Positions 1-5,282 of a DNA stretch of 5,282 nucleotides are shown one piece after another. The notes below the pieces were generated by a model, which saw nothing but the letters and a program-made list of their open reading frames with translations, was not told where the DNA came from and ran no database searches. Origin of the DNA: Chloroflexota bacterium (GTDB taxonomy: Bacteria > Chloroflexota > Ktedonobacteria > Ktedonobacterales > Ktedonobacteraceae); assembly GCA_005881295.1 (NCBI GenBank), contig VBHS01000317.1:1-5282 (forward strand), read 5' to 3'. Positions within the stretch are counted from its first letter, which is position 1. Every line of letters begins with the position of its first letter. The position numbers and the translations under genes are program-made.

Positions 1-1
1 G

Positions 2-1273
2 GTCGAACCGGATACGTTCTCCTTCGGCTCGACGCTGGTGACCGCCTTCCAGACCGGGCGCATCTTTAATGGCGGGAGTTCGGATATCGGTTGGGCCACC
101 TCCAACAATAATGGCACGACCTGGACGAAGGGCTTCCTCCCAGGCACCACCACCTTTGCTACGCCACCCGGTTCATTCTCAGCGATCAGCGATCCCAGCG
201 TTGCCTTCGATGCCGCACACAATACCTGGCTCATTCTCAGCCTGGGTATCACGAGCAACCAGACGGTCGTCGTCAGCCGCTCGACGGATAGCGGCCAAGG
301 CCATACCTGGTCCAACCCCATTACCGTTGCCAGTGGTTCCCTGGATAAGACCTGGATCGTCTGTGATAACACCTCCACCAGCCCCTTCTTTGGACATTGC
401 TACGCGGAATGGGATAACCCCAGTTCCAGCGATCTGCTCCAGATGAGTACTTCGACCAACGGTGGCCTAACCTGGAGCGCGCCTAAAGCTACCGCGCTCG
501 GTAATCATGGCCTCGGCGGTCAGCCCCTCGTTCAGCCCGGTGGGACCGTGATTGTGCCCTATCAGAGTACTGCGAGCAATACCATTCGTGCGTTCACCTC
601 TACCAATGGAGGGGCCAGCTGGAATGGCGCCGTAGTCATCTCCTCCTTCAACGATCACGGCATCTCCGGCCTGCGTACGGAACCTCTTCCTTCCGCCGAG
701 ATCGATGGCTCTGGCAAAGTCTACGTCGTCTGGCAGGACTGCCGCTTCGAACCCGGCTGTGCATCCAACGACCTGGTGATGAGCACCTCCACCAACGGGA
801 CAGGCTGGTCGGGTGTAACGCGCATCCCCATCGACCCTGTAGGTAGTGGTATCAATCATGTGATCCCCGGCCTGGCGGTCGACAAAGCCTTCTCTGGCAG
901 TTCCGCCCACCTTGGCCTGGCCTTCTACTTCTGTTCAAGCACTTGTCAGTTGCAGGTAGGCTTTGTCTCGTCCACGAATGGCGGGGCAACCTGGACGCCC
1001 AAAAATACGCTGACAAGCACACCTATGCCCCTCGCCTGGCTCGCCAACACCAGCCTGGGGCGCATGGTCGGTGACTACATCTCGACCTCTTTCTCCAACG
1101 GCCACGCCTTCCCGGTTTTCGCCGTTGCGACCGCGCCTTCTGGCAGCACCTTCAATGAGGCGATGTTTACCGTTGTCAGCGGTCTGACAATCGCCCAGGG
1201 TACACTCAAAGCCGGCGCCGATCGCGTTCTCAGTACCGCTACTTCCACGCGCGGTATATATATCGTTCGCTAA
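2..1273 (+). CDS. Secreted Asp-box (BNR/sialidase-like) beta-propeller protein, 5' truncated
   Basis: The frame is open from the first complete codon at base 2 to the TAA at 1271-1273, giving 423 visible residues. The GTG at 38 is an internal Val codon, so the true start lies upstream of the window. Six Asp-box-like motifs of the form S-T-N-G-G-x-x-W are seen at 101-124, 281-310, 452-475, 599-622, 788-808 and 971-994. Such motifs mark the beta-hairpins of sialidase-type six-bladed propellers. Three close Cys pairs (codons 362/398, 740/758, 932/944) suggest disulfides and therefore an extracytoplasmic protein. The segments SAEIDGSGKVYVVWQDCR and LGRMVGDYIS resemble conserved stretches of bacterial proteins annotated as exo-alpha-sialidase. 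The FRIP motif and full catalytic set of true sialidases are not visible, so enzyme activity is unproven; it may be a carbohydrate-binding or surface protein. The 45-nt gap to the large palindrome and the separate downstream promoter suggest it is the last gene of its transcript. Confidence 0.85.
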   Translation, partial: VEPDTFSFGSTLVTAFQTGRIFNGGSSDIGWATSNNNGTTWTKGFLPGTTTFATPPGSFSAISDPSVAFDAAHNTWLILSLGITSNQTVVVSRSTDSGQGHTWSNPITVASGSLDKTWIVCDNTSTSPFFGHCYAEWDNPSSSDLLQMSTSTNGGLTWSAPKATALGNHGLGGQPLVQPGGTVIVPYQSTASNTIRAFTSTNGGASWNGAVVISSFNDHGISGLRTEPLPSAEIDGSGKVYVVWQDCRFEPGCASNDLVMSTSTNGTGWSGVTRIPIDPVGSGINHVIPGLAVDKAFSGSSAHLGLAFYFCSSTCQLQVGFVSSTNGGATWTPKNTLTSTPMPLAWLANTSLGRMVGDYISTSFSNGHAFPVFAVATAPSGSTFNEAMFTVVSGLTIAQGTLKAGADRVLSTATSTRGIYIVR

Positions 1274-1317
1274 TCGTAATTTGTGGTACCAGGCACGGAT
1301 CACTCGATTTTTTAAGA

Positions 1318-1397
1318 GCAGGTCCATTTATAGGGGCCGTTCCAAACCAGGCGTTTTGTTAGCCCTGGTTTGGAACGGCCCCTATAAATGGACCTGC
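1318..1397. repeat. Perfect 34-bp inverted repeat with 12-nt spacer (palindromic element)
   Basis: The left arm is 1318-1351 and the right arm 1364-1397; they are exact reverse complements over 34 bp. The arms begin GCAGGTCCATTTATAGGGGC and end inward in CCAAACCAGG. The spacer 1352-1363 can add two more pairs if one C bulges. Neither strand has a U-rich tract after the stem: the + strand continues AAGCCCGC and the - strand TCTTAAAAAATC. A standard intrinsic terminator is therefore unlikely, although such a stem would be a very stable RNA hairpin. Perfect conservation of both arms suggests a recent arrival or active maintenance. Possible identities are a palindromic MITE-like element, a pair of insertion-sequence ends, or a dispersed structured repeat. 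No convincing target-site duplication is visible; the flanks AAGA and AAGC share only AAG. Confidence 0.9.
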
Positions 1398-1426
1398 AAG
1401 CCCGCTTTGCGGCAATACACCACCCC

Positions 1427-1455
1427 TTGACAAATGGAAATTTTTCGGAAATAAT
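1427..1455 (+). promoter_or_regulatory. Sigma70-like promoter of the LacI-family gene
   Basis: A perfect -35 hexamer TTGACA lies at 1427-1432. With a 17-bp spacer the -10 is AATAAT at 1450-1455; the overlapping TAATAT at 1452-1457 would need 19 bp. Transcription would begin near 1462, giving a leader of about 36 nt before the ATG at 1498. The placement just after the large palindrome and before the regulator gene supports the call. Confidence 0.65.
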
Positions 1456-1470
1456 ATACATATATTTCCG
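1446..1470. promoter_or_regulatory. AT-rich inverted repeat over the -10 region, candidate operator
   Basis: CGGAAATA at 1446-1453 is exactly complementary in reverse to TATTTCCG at 1463-1470, with 9 AT-rich bases between. The repeat covers the -10 box and probable start site of the regulator gene, so a protein bound here would block initiation. Autorepression by the adjacent LacI-type protein is a reasonable guess. However, typical LacI-family operators are shorter, with a central CG, so another regulator is possible. A further GGAAAT copy sits at 1437-1442, ten bases before the one in the left arm. Confidence 0.45.
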
Positions 1471-1497
1471 TTAGAACAGAAGACCTTTTTTCACAAA

Positions 1498-2571
1498 ATG
1501 AAACAAACTTCATCTAATCGAGGTACAATTTCAGAGATCGCCGCTCGAGCTGGTGTCTCTATTCCGACCGTTTCACGCGTACTCAACGGGCGACCTGATG
1601 TTGCTCCTGCTACCAGGGCGCGCATCGAGCAGATCCTCAAAGAGAGCGGGTACGTTCATAGTAAGGCGGCCAGAGGACTCAGGAAAGGCAGTAGTGGGAT
1701 CATTGACCTTCTGGTTCCCGGCCTTGATAACCCGTATGTTACCGAGATTATTCGTGGCGTTGAGGAGGCTCTGAGGCGCACAGGCTTGCGCCTGGCGCTC
1801 TCTTTCACTCAAGACTTGCCCCTTGGTGAGATGCAATGGCTCGACAAAATCGCTGATCGTGCAACCGATGGAGCAATTCTTGTGTTAGCCCGTGGTCAAT
1901 CTTCCCGCTTAGATGAATTACGGCGGCGCGGGATTCCTTTTATCTTTGTTGATTACCGCGGCGAACTCGGCCCAGAAGTTCCATCAGTAGGAACAACGAA
2001 CTGGGCTGGTGGACGTATGGCCGTGGAGTATTTATTGTCGCTTGGGCACAGGCGCATTGCTATCATTGCTGGTCCAGCCTCTTTGCGGTGTAGTTTGGAT
2101 AGAATCGCGGGGTATCGTGCTGCTTTGGAGGCAGCTGGTATACCCATCGATCCCGAGCTCATTCGCCCCGGCGATTTTCGCCTCCAGTCTGGCTACACTC
2201 AAACCAGTGCTCTGCTCGCTTTGCCTCACCCGCCCACAGCGATCTTTACAGGAAACGACTTGCAAGCAATGGGTGTATTTAAGGCGCTCTACCTGCGCAA
2301 CATTCATGTGCCTGAACATATGAGCGTGATCGGTTTTGACGATATACCCTTGACTACTATCGTCAGCCCGAGTCTCACCTCCGTGCGCCAGCCCCTTTTC
2401 GACATGGGACGAGTAGCCACCAGCATGCTCATTCGCCTGATCGCCGGCGAACCCCTTGATAGTTTGCGGGTAGAACTGGCGACAACACTGATTACTCGCG
2501 AGTCTTGTACGCCTCCGCCGTCCCCTACTTTGAAACCACGTGAAGATAGCCAGCAGTCCACCCTGGAGTAG
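1498..2571 (+). CDS. LacI/GalR-family transcriptional regulator
   Basis: This 357-residue protein has the usual length and domain order of the family. An N-terminal helix-turn-helix spans residues 11-30 (TISEIAARAGVSIPTVSRVL, then NG), followed by the third helix and a hinge helix near residues 55-62 (SKAARGLR), where Leu61 is the likely minor-groove residue. The periplasmic-binding-protein-like effector domain begins near residue 67. It shows the family landmark DNPY at 77-80, GRMAVEYLLSLGHRRIAIIAGP in the middle, and VIGFDDIPL from 277 followed by SPSLTSVRQP. These proteins bind operators as dimers or tetramers and usually lose or gain DNA affinity on binding a sugar; the ligand cannot be read from sequence. 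The ATG at 1498 is chosen because the HTH follows directly, although no good Shine-Dalgarno sequence precedes it (only a weak purine run GAACAGAAGA, 1474-1483). Codon third positions hold more A/T than in the transporter genes downstream, with which it is probably functionally linked. Confidence 0.95.
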   Translation: MKQTSSNRGTISEIAARAGVSIPTVSRVLNGRPDVAPATRARIEQILKESGYVHSKAARGLRKGSSGIIDLLVPGLDNPYVTEIIRGVEEALRRTGLRLALSFTQDLPLGEMQWLDKIADRATDGAILVLARGQSSRLDELRRRGIPFIFVDYRGELGPEVPSVGTTNWAGGRMAVEYLLSLGHRRIAIIAGPASLRCSLDRIAGYRAALEAAGIPIDPELIRPGDFRLQSGYTQTSALLALPHPPTAIFTGNDLQAMGVFKALYLRNIHVPEHMSVIGFDDIPLTTIVSPSLTSVRQPLFDMGRVATSMLIRLIAGEPLDSLRVELATTLITRESCTPPPSPTLKPREDSQQSTLE

Positions 2572-2588
2572 CTGAGAAAGGAGATAAC

Positions 2589-2642
2589 ATGAACTGTGGA
2601 CCCGTAAGATATGCAGCAGACTCTCGTGCAGAGAGCATTTAG
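2589..2642 (+). CDS. Possible 17-residue leader or vestigial ORF
   Basis: An ATG at 2589 opens 17 codons (MNCGPVRYAADSRAESI) ending in TAG at 2640-2642. It is preceded by GAAAGGAG (ending at 2582) at near-ideal spacing, a better ribosome binding site than that of the LacI-type gene 17 bases upstream. I recognise no family. A small hairpin CTCTC/GAGAG with a 5-nt loop (2621-2635) covers its last codons. It could be a translated leader peptide, a remnant of a lost gene, or chance. The strong binding site is the only real support. Confidence 0.3.
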   Translation: MNCGPVRYAADSRAESI

Positions 2643-2649
2643 TCGCGGT

Positions 2650-2661
2650 AACTGTACAGTT
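2650..2661. promoter_or_regulatory. Perfect 12-bp palindrome, candidate operator of the transporter genes
   Basis: AACTGTACAGTT is a perfect palindrome. Its last two bases form the start of the candidate -35 box TTGACT (2660-2665). Its place between a LacI-type regulator and a sugar-binding-protein gene makes a transcription-factor site plausible. The centre is TA, not the CG typical of LacI-family operators, so which protein binds is open. Confidence 0.4.
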
Positions 2662-2690
2662 GACTCGTAGTGCGTCCTACCAATCATACT
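2660..2690 (+). promoter_or_regulatory. Weak candidate promoter for the binding-protein/permease genes
   Basis: TTGACT at 2660-2665 matches five of six -35 bases, and CATACT at 2685-2690 matches four of six -10 bases. The 19-bp spacer is longer than ideal, so this would be weak or need an activator. It would give a leader of about 90 nt before the binding-protein gene. Readthrough from the LacI-type gene is the alternative, since no clear terminator lies between them. Confidence 0.3.
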
Positions 2691-2769
2691 TTCGTTCTAC
2701 ATCAACGTAGATAGGCTTTCCTGGATCAGACAGATGTGTGTCACTACACTTCTCTTATTTACACGTCCA

Positions 2770-2775
2770 AAGGAG
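2770..2775 (+). promoter_or_regulatory. Ribosome binding site that fixes the binding-protein start
   Basis: AAGGAG lies 10 nt before the ATG at 2786. The longer frame starting at the GTG at 2738 has no such site and would put 16 non-hydrophobic residues before the signal peptide, so the ATG at 2786 is preferred. Confidence 0.75.
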
Positions 2776-2785
2776 TACTCAGATT

Positions 2786-4120
2786 ATGCAGCATTTTTTC
2801 TCTCCTTCTTGGATGAGCCGCTCTGCGGCTCGATTCTCGATAGTCATCCTGGCATTGATGCTCATGGCTCCCCTCGCCGCCTGCGGTGGAAGCTCAAGTA
2901 CGTCGACGAGCGGAACCTCCAGTGGTCCCGTGACCCTGACCTACTGGGCCTGGATCTCAAGTCTGGGTAAGCAGGTCGCTCTCTTCAACCAGACCCATCC
3001 CAACATCCACGTCAACTGGATCAATGTGGGTTCAGGCCCGGCTGAATACGACAAGTTGTTTACGGCGATCAAGGCCAATAATGAGCCAGACCTCGCCGAG
3101 GTCGAGTTCCAGTACTTGCCGACCTTTGAGACGACCGGTTCGCTCGTCGACCTGGCCCCATACGGCGCTGCCTCAGTGAAGGATCAGTTTGTGCCGTATA
3201 CCTGGAGCCAGGTGCTCCTCGGGAACGCCATCTATGCCATCCCGCAGGATACCGGCCCCATGGCTCTGTTCTACCGGCAGGACATCTTCCAGAAGTACAA
3301 TCTTCCGGTGCCCACCACCTGGGCGCAGTACGCCGATGATGCAGCCAAATTGCATGCCGCCAATCCCAGTGTGTACATGACCGACTTCCCACCCAAGCAG
3401 CCAGGATGGTTCACCGGGCTGACATGGCAGGCAGGCGCGCGCCCGTTCAACATCCATGGCCAATCCTGGAAAGTCTCCATCAATGACCCCGCGGCCCAAC
3501 AGGTCGCCTCCTACTGGCAAGATTTGATCAACAAGAAGCTGGTCAAGACCGAGCCAGATTTCACCAATGCCTGGTACCACGACCTGCAGGCAGGAACGCT
3601 GGCCAGCTGGTTCTCCGGGGCATGGGGTAACGGTACCATCGAGCAAAATGCGCCGCAAACCTCTGGGAAGTGGCGGGTCGCCCTCCTCCCACAGTGGCAG
3701 GCAGGTCAGTCCATCAGTGGCAACTGGGGCGGGTCCTCTACCCCCGTGTTCAAGAGTTCGAAGCATCCCAAGGAGGCCACCGAGTTCGCCGAGTGGATCA
3801 GCAACAACGAGAAGAGCGCCGAAATAGAGTTTCAGGGTGGGGCGTATCCGTGCTTGCAGTCCGCCTTAAGCTCGACCACGATGAACAGCCCCCAGCCATT
3901 CTTCGGCAATCAGGTGATCAACACCGTCTTCAAGCAGTCGGCCAGTGAGGTGGATACCAGCTTCCACTGGGGACCGACCATCAACCAGGTCTACACCGAC
4001 ATGGGTGACAATTTCGCCAGCGCGATCACCGGCAAAGGCACCCTGACGGATGCGCTCAATGCGACGCAGCAAAGTACCGTCACCTTCATGCAAAAGCAGG
4101 GCTTCAGTGTCACGTCCTAG
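2786..4120 (+). CDS. Family 1 extracellular solute-binding lipoprotein of a sugar ABC transporter
   Basis: The protein has 444 residues from the ATG at 2786. Residues 1-32 form a lipoprotein signal peptide: Arg12 and Arg16, a hydrophobic core from 17 to 30, and lipobox LAAC with the lipidated Cys at 33. A flexible Gly/Ser/Thr linker covers 34-47. The mature part starts VTLTYWAW and continues with LFNQTHPNIHVNWINV, a pattern typical of MalE/UgpB-like proteins (SBP_bac_1), as are the Asp/Pro-rich EPDLAEVEFQYLP and YAIPQDTGPMALFYRQDIF stretches. The C-terminal lobe includes the Gly-rich WGGSSTPVF near 314-322 and KEATEFAEWI. It would sit anchored on the outer face of the membrane and deliver a sugar, probably an oligosaccharide or a sugar-phosphate-like compound, to the permease. 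The many Trp residues suit stacking on sugar rings, but the substrate cannot be named. Length is normal for the family, and the permease follows after 228 nt. Confidence 0.93.
   Translation: MQHFFSPSWMSRSAARFSIVILALMLMAPLAACGGSSSTSTSGTSSGPVTLTYWAWISSLGKQVALFNQTHPNIHVNWINVGSGPAEYDKLFTAIKANNEPDLAEVEFQYLPTFETTGSLVDLAPYGAASVKDQFVPYTWSQVLLGNAIYAIPQDTGPMALFYRQDIFQKYNLPVPTTWAQYADDAAKLHAANPSVYMTDFPPKQPGWFTGLTWQAGARPFNIHGQSWKVSINDPAAQQVASYWQDLINKKLVKTEPDFTNAWYHDLQAGTLASWFSGAWGNGTIEQNAPQTSGKWRVALLPQWQAGQSISGNWGGSSTPVFKSSKHPKEATEFAEWISNNEKSAEIEFQGGAYPCLQSALSSTTMNSPQPFFGNQVINTVFKQSASEVDTSFHWGPTINQVYTDMGDNFASAITGKGTLTDALNATQQSTVTFMQKQGFSVTS
2815..2831 (+). repeat. Short GC-rich hairpin inside the signal-peptide coding region
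   Basis: GAGCCGC (2815-2821) and GCGGCTC (2825-2831) form a perfect 7-bp stem with a TCT loop, about 30 nt after the start codon of the binding-protein gene. It encodes the n-region residues SRSAAR. It may slow early translation, or may simply be chance from GC-rich Arg/Ala codons. Confidence 0.5.
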
Positions 4121-4136
4121 CAGCCCTGGTACGCTA

Positions 4137-4149
4137 TGGCACACTGCCA
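4137..4149 (+). repeat. Small hairpin just after the binding-protein gene
   Basis: TGGCA and TGCCA pair around a CAC loop, 16 nt after the stop codon at 4118-4120. Outer CAGCC (4121-4125) and GGCTG (4151-4155) could close a larger, interrupted stem. No proper U-tract follows (GCTCTTCTGG), so it is at best a weak terminator or a 3'-end stabiliser of the binding-protein message. Confidence 0.4.
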
Positions 4150-4164
4150 CGGCTGCTCTTCTGG

Positions 4165-4182
4165 TGATCTGTCCATAGATCA
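4165..4182 (+). repeat. Small hairpin in the binding-protein/permease gap
   Basis: TGATCT (4165-4170) and AGATCA (4177-4182) are perfect complements around a 6-nt loop. It is the second of a run of stem-loops in this gap and weak on its own. Confidence 0.35.
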
Positions 4183-4198
4183 GAGGCGATACCGTAGT

Positions 4199-4239
4199 GG
4201 CGAGCACCTCCATCCAAATGGCATGATGGAGGTCTCGCC
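4199..4239 (+). repeat. Strong intergenic stem-loop between binding-protein and permease genes
   Basis: Fifteen base pairs form between 4199-4214 and 4225-4239, with one bulged C at 4205 and a 10-nt loop. The left arm is GGCGAG-C-ACCTCCATC. No U-run follows (CATCCACC), so it is not a standard intrinsic terminator. In many sugar ABC operons (for example malE-malF of E. coli), stem-loops after the binding-protein gene protect its message and keep it more abundant than that of the permease. A similar role here is inferred from position. Confidence 0.6.
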
Positions 4240-4291
4240 CATCCACCAGACTGTCGTTCAAGATTGGTAGAACATCTCGCTTGCTCTCACG

Positions 4292-4306
4292 GTCCCAAAA
4301 GGGGAC
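4292..4306 (+). repeat. Small hairpin close to the permease start
   Basis: GTCCC and GGGAC pair around a 5-nt AAAAG loop, about 40 nt before the permease ATG. It ends directly against another in-frame ATG at 4307 and could mask that upstream start. The evidence is structural only. Confidence 0.3.
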
Positions 4307-4333
4307 ATGAAGGAGCAACAAGTACAAGGAAAA

Positions 4334-4339
4334 AAGGAG
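4334..4339 (+). promoter_or_regulatory. Ribosome binding site of the permease gene
   Basis: AAGGAG within a long purine run lies 9 nt before the ATG at 4349. It decides against the ATG at 4341, which is only 1 nt away and reaches a stop after five codons. It also decides against the in-frame ATG at 4307, whose nearest purine run is only 2 nt upstream. Confidence 0.75.
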
Positions 4340-4348
4340 AATGAGCAT

Positions 4349-5282
4349 ATGGATGTAAAGATCACCTCGCTTGATCATGCACCCCCTCGTACACAGCGGC
4401 CCTCACGGACCTTGCGGCGTGAGGCCTTCGCACCGTATCTGTTTATCTTGCCCTTCGGGGTGTTGTTCCTGCTGTTCTTTATCGTGCCCATCATCTATGC
4501 CATCTATCAGAGCTTGTTCCGCTCCGAGCGCAATGGCCTGGGTCTGGGCGCGGCCACCGTCAACTTCAACGGCCTGGGCAACTATGGCGATGTCTTCCAT
4601 GATCCCAACTTCTACGCCGGAGTGGGTCGCGTGCTGCTCTATGGCATCGTGCAAGTCCCGGTCATGCTCGGCTTATCCCTGCTTTTCGCCTTGCTGCTCG
4701 ACTCCACGGTGGTGCGCTTCAAAGCCTTCTTCCGCCTGGCCTTCTTCGTGCCCTACGCCATCCCCGGCATCATCGCCGCCCTCTTGTGGGGCTATCTCTA
4801 CGACCCCTCGCTCTCCCCCATCGTCAAAGGCTTCAGCTCCCTTGGCCTGGGCTCCCCCGATTTCCTGGGACCGCAGACTGTGCTGTGGGCCATCGCCAAT
4901 ATCGCCACCTGGACCTGGACCGGCTACAACATGCTCATCATTTTCGCCGCCCTGCAAGCCATCCCGGGCGAGATCTACGAGTCGGCGCGCATCGATGGCT
5001 GTTCAGGCTGGCGGGTGGCCTGGCACATCAAAATCCCGCTGGTGGCCCCCGCTCTGGTGCTCACCGGCATCTTCTCCATCATCGGCACCCTGCAACTCTT
5101 CAATGAGCCGCAGGTGCTCTCGGCCATCTCCAACAACATCAACAGTTCCTACACGCCCAACTTCTATGCCTACTACACCGCCTTTGGCAACAACAACTAC
5201 TACTATGCCGCCGCTCTCTCGGTGGTGCTGGCCCTGGTGACCTTCGTCTTCTCTTTCGGCTTCTTACGCGTCACCCAACGAC
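4349..5282 (+). CDS. CUT1-type sugar ABC transporter permease (MalF/UgpA-like), 3' truncated
   Basis: The frame runs from the ATG at 4349 to the end of the window without a stop, giving 311 residues and one extra base. A basic cytoplasmic tail (residues 1-28) precedes six probable membrane segments near 30-53, 91-115, 128-150, 177-203, 231-253 and 287-308. The cytoplasmic EAA loop that docks on the ATPase is clear at 208-232: EIYESARIDGCSGWRVAWHI followed by KIPLV, with the conserved Ala213, Gly217 and Pro230. This is the diagnostic motif of binding-protein-dependent permeases. Asn/Tyr-rich stretches between segments 5 and 6 (including NNNYYY at 281-286) are predicted to face outward. CUT1 permeases of this type usually have 290-320 residues, so only a few residues should be missing. 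It should pair with a second permease (MalG-like) immediately downstream and accept sugar from the upstream lipoprotein. Its codons strongly favour C or G at the third position. Confidence 0.95.
   Translation, partial: MDVKITSLDHAPPRTQRPSRTLRREAFAPYLFILPFGVLFLLFFIVPIIYAIYQSLFRSERNGLGLGAATVNFNGLGNYGDVFHDPNFYAGVGRVLLYGIVQVPVMLGLSLLFALLLDSTVVRFKAFFRLAFFVPYAIPGIIAALLWGYLYDPSLSPIVKGFSSLGLGSPDFLGPQTVLWAIANIATWTWTGYNMLIIFAALQAIPGEIYESARIDGCSGWRVAWHIKIPLVAPALVLTGIFSIIGTLQLFNEPQVLSAISNNINSSYTPNFYAYYTAFGNNNYYYAAALSVVLALVTFVFSFGFLRVTQR

Noticed and set aside
1318..1397. Standard intrinsic terminator for the Asp-box gene
   Set aside because: The stem is far longer than usual and neither strand shows a run of U after it; the six T bases at 1308-1313 precede the stem on the + strand and read as A on the - strand after it.
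1402..1412. Small CCGC/GCGG hairpin after the large palindrome
   Set aside because: A 4-bp stem is expected by chance and lacks a U-tract.
2696..2711. TCTAC/GTAGA inverted repeat upstream of the binding-protein gene
   Set aside because: Five-bp arms with a 6-nt loop are common by chance, and there is no promoter element aligned with it.
2738..2785. Longer start of the binding protein at the GTG at 2738
   Set aside because: There is no ribosome binding site at that start, and it would add 16 residues before the signal peptide, whereas the ATG at 2786 has AAGGAG upstream.
3173..3766. 197-codon open frame on the - strand inside the binding-protein gene
   Set aside because: It lies wholly antisense to a well-supported gene, has no recognisable domain, and is the usual shadow of GC-rich coding sequence.
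4341..4358. Five-codon ORF (MSIWM) at the permease ribosome binding site
   Set aside because: Its ATG is only 1 nt from AAGGAG, too close for efficient initiation, and the frame closes at once.
4371..5240. 289-codon open frame overlapping the permease
   Set aside because: Its product is a low-complexity Ser/Pro/Cys-rich string without family features, while the frame starting at 4349 gives a permease with membrane segments and the EAA loop. It is a by-product of high third-position GC.

Overview
The window looks like a bacterial chromosome segment of roughly 55-60% G+C, with all recognisable genes on the + strand. Strong AAGGAG-type ribosome binding sites, a lipoprotein signal peptide with an LAAC lipobox followed by a Ser/Thr linker, and a LacI regulator beside a CUT1-type sugar ABC transporter fit a heterotrophic, polysaccharide-using bacterium. 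My best guess is Chloroflexota (Ktedonobacteria-like), with Actinomycetota as the alternative. This is an inference from gene style; nothing in the window fixes the taxon.

Layout. (1) Positions 2-1273 hold the 3' part of a probably secreted, beta-propeller-like protein with six Asp-box (BNR/sialidase-type) repeats and three Cys pairs; its N-terminus lies outside the window. (2) Positions 1274-1497 are intergenic. They carry a perfect 34-bp inverted repeat around a 12-nt spacer (1318-1397), then a sigma70-like promoter whose -10 lies inside a second, AT-rich inverted repeat (1446-1470). (3) Positions 1498-2571 encode a full-length LacI/GalR-family regulator. (4) Positions 2572-2785 hold a 17-codon ORF with a very good ribosome binding site, a perfect 12-bp palindrome overlapping a candidate -35 box, and the ribosome binding site of the next gene. 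(5) Positions 2786-4120 encode a family 1 extracellular solute-binding lipoprotein. (6) Positions 4121-4348 are an intergenic gap with four hairpins, one of them strong. (7) From 4349 to the window end runs a MalF/UgpA-type permease, complete except for its last few residues.

Working together. The lipoprotein would capture a sugar outside the membrane and pass it to a permease heterodimer, of which only the first subunit is visible; the second permease is expected just downstream and the ATPase may lie elsewhere. The LacI-type protein is the obvious candidate regulator of this transporter and perhaps of itself. The hairpin-rich gap between binding protein and permease fits the common pattern in which the binding protein is made in excess. 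The Asp-box protein is probably a separate transcription unit, and its link to sugar uptake is unproven.

I did not find a clearly new multi-gene system. The most unusual object is the 34-bp perfect palindrome at 1318-1397, which has no U-tract on either strand and looks more like a small palindromic mobile element or structured repeat than a terminator.
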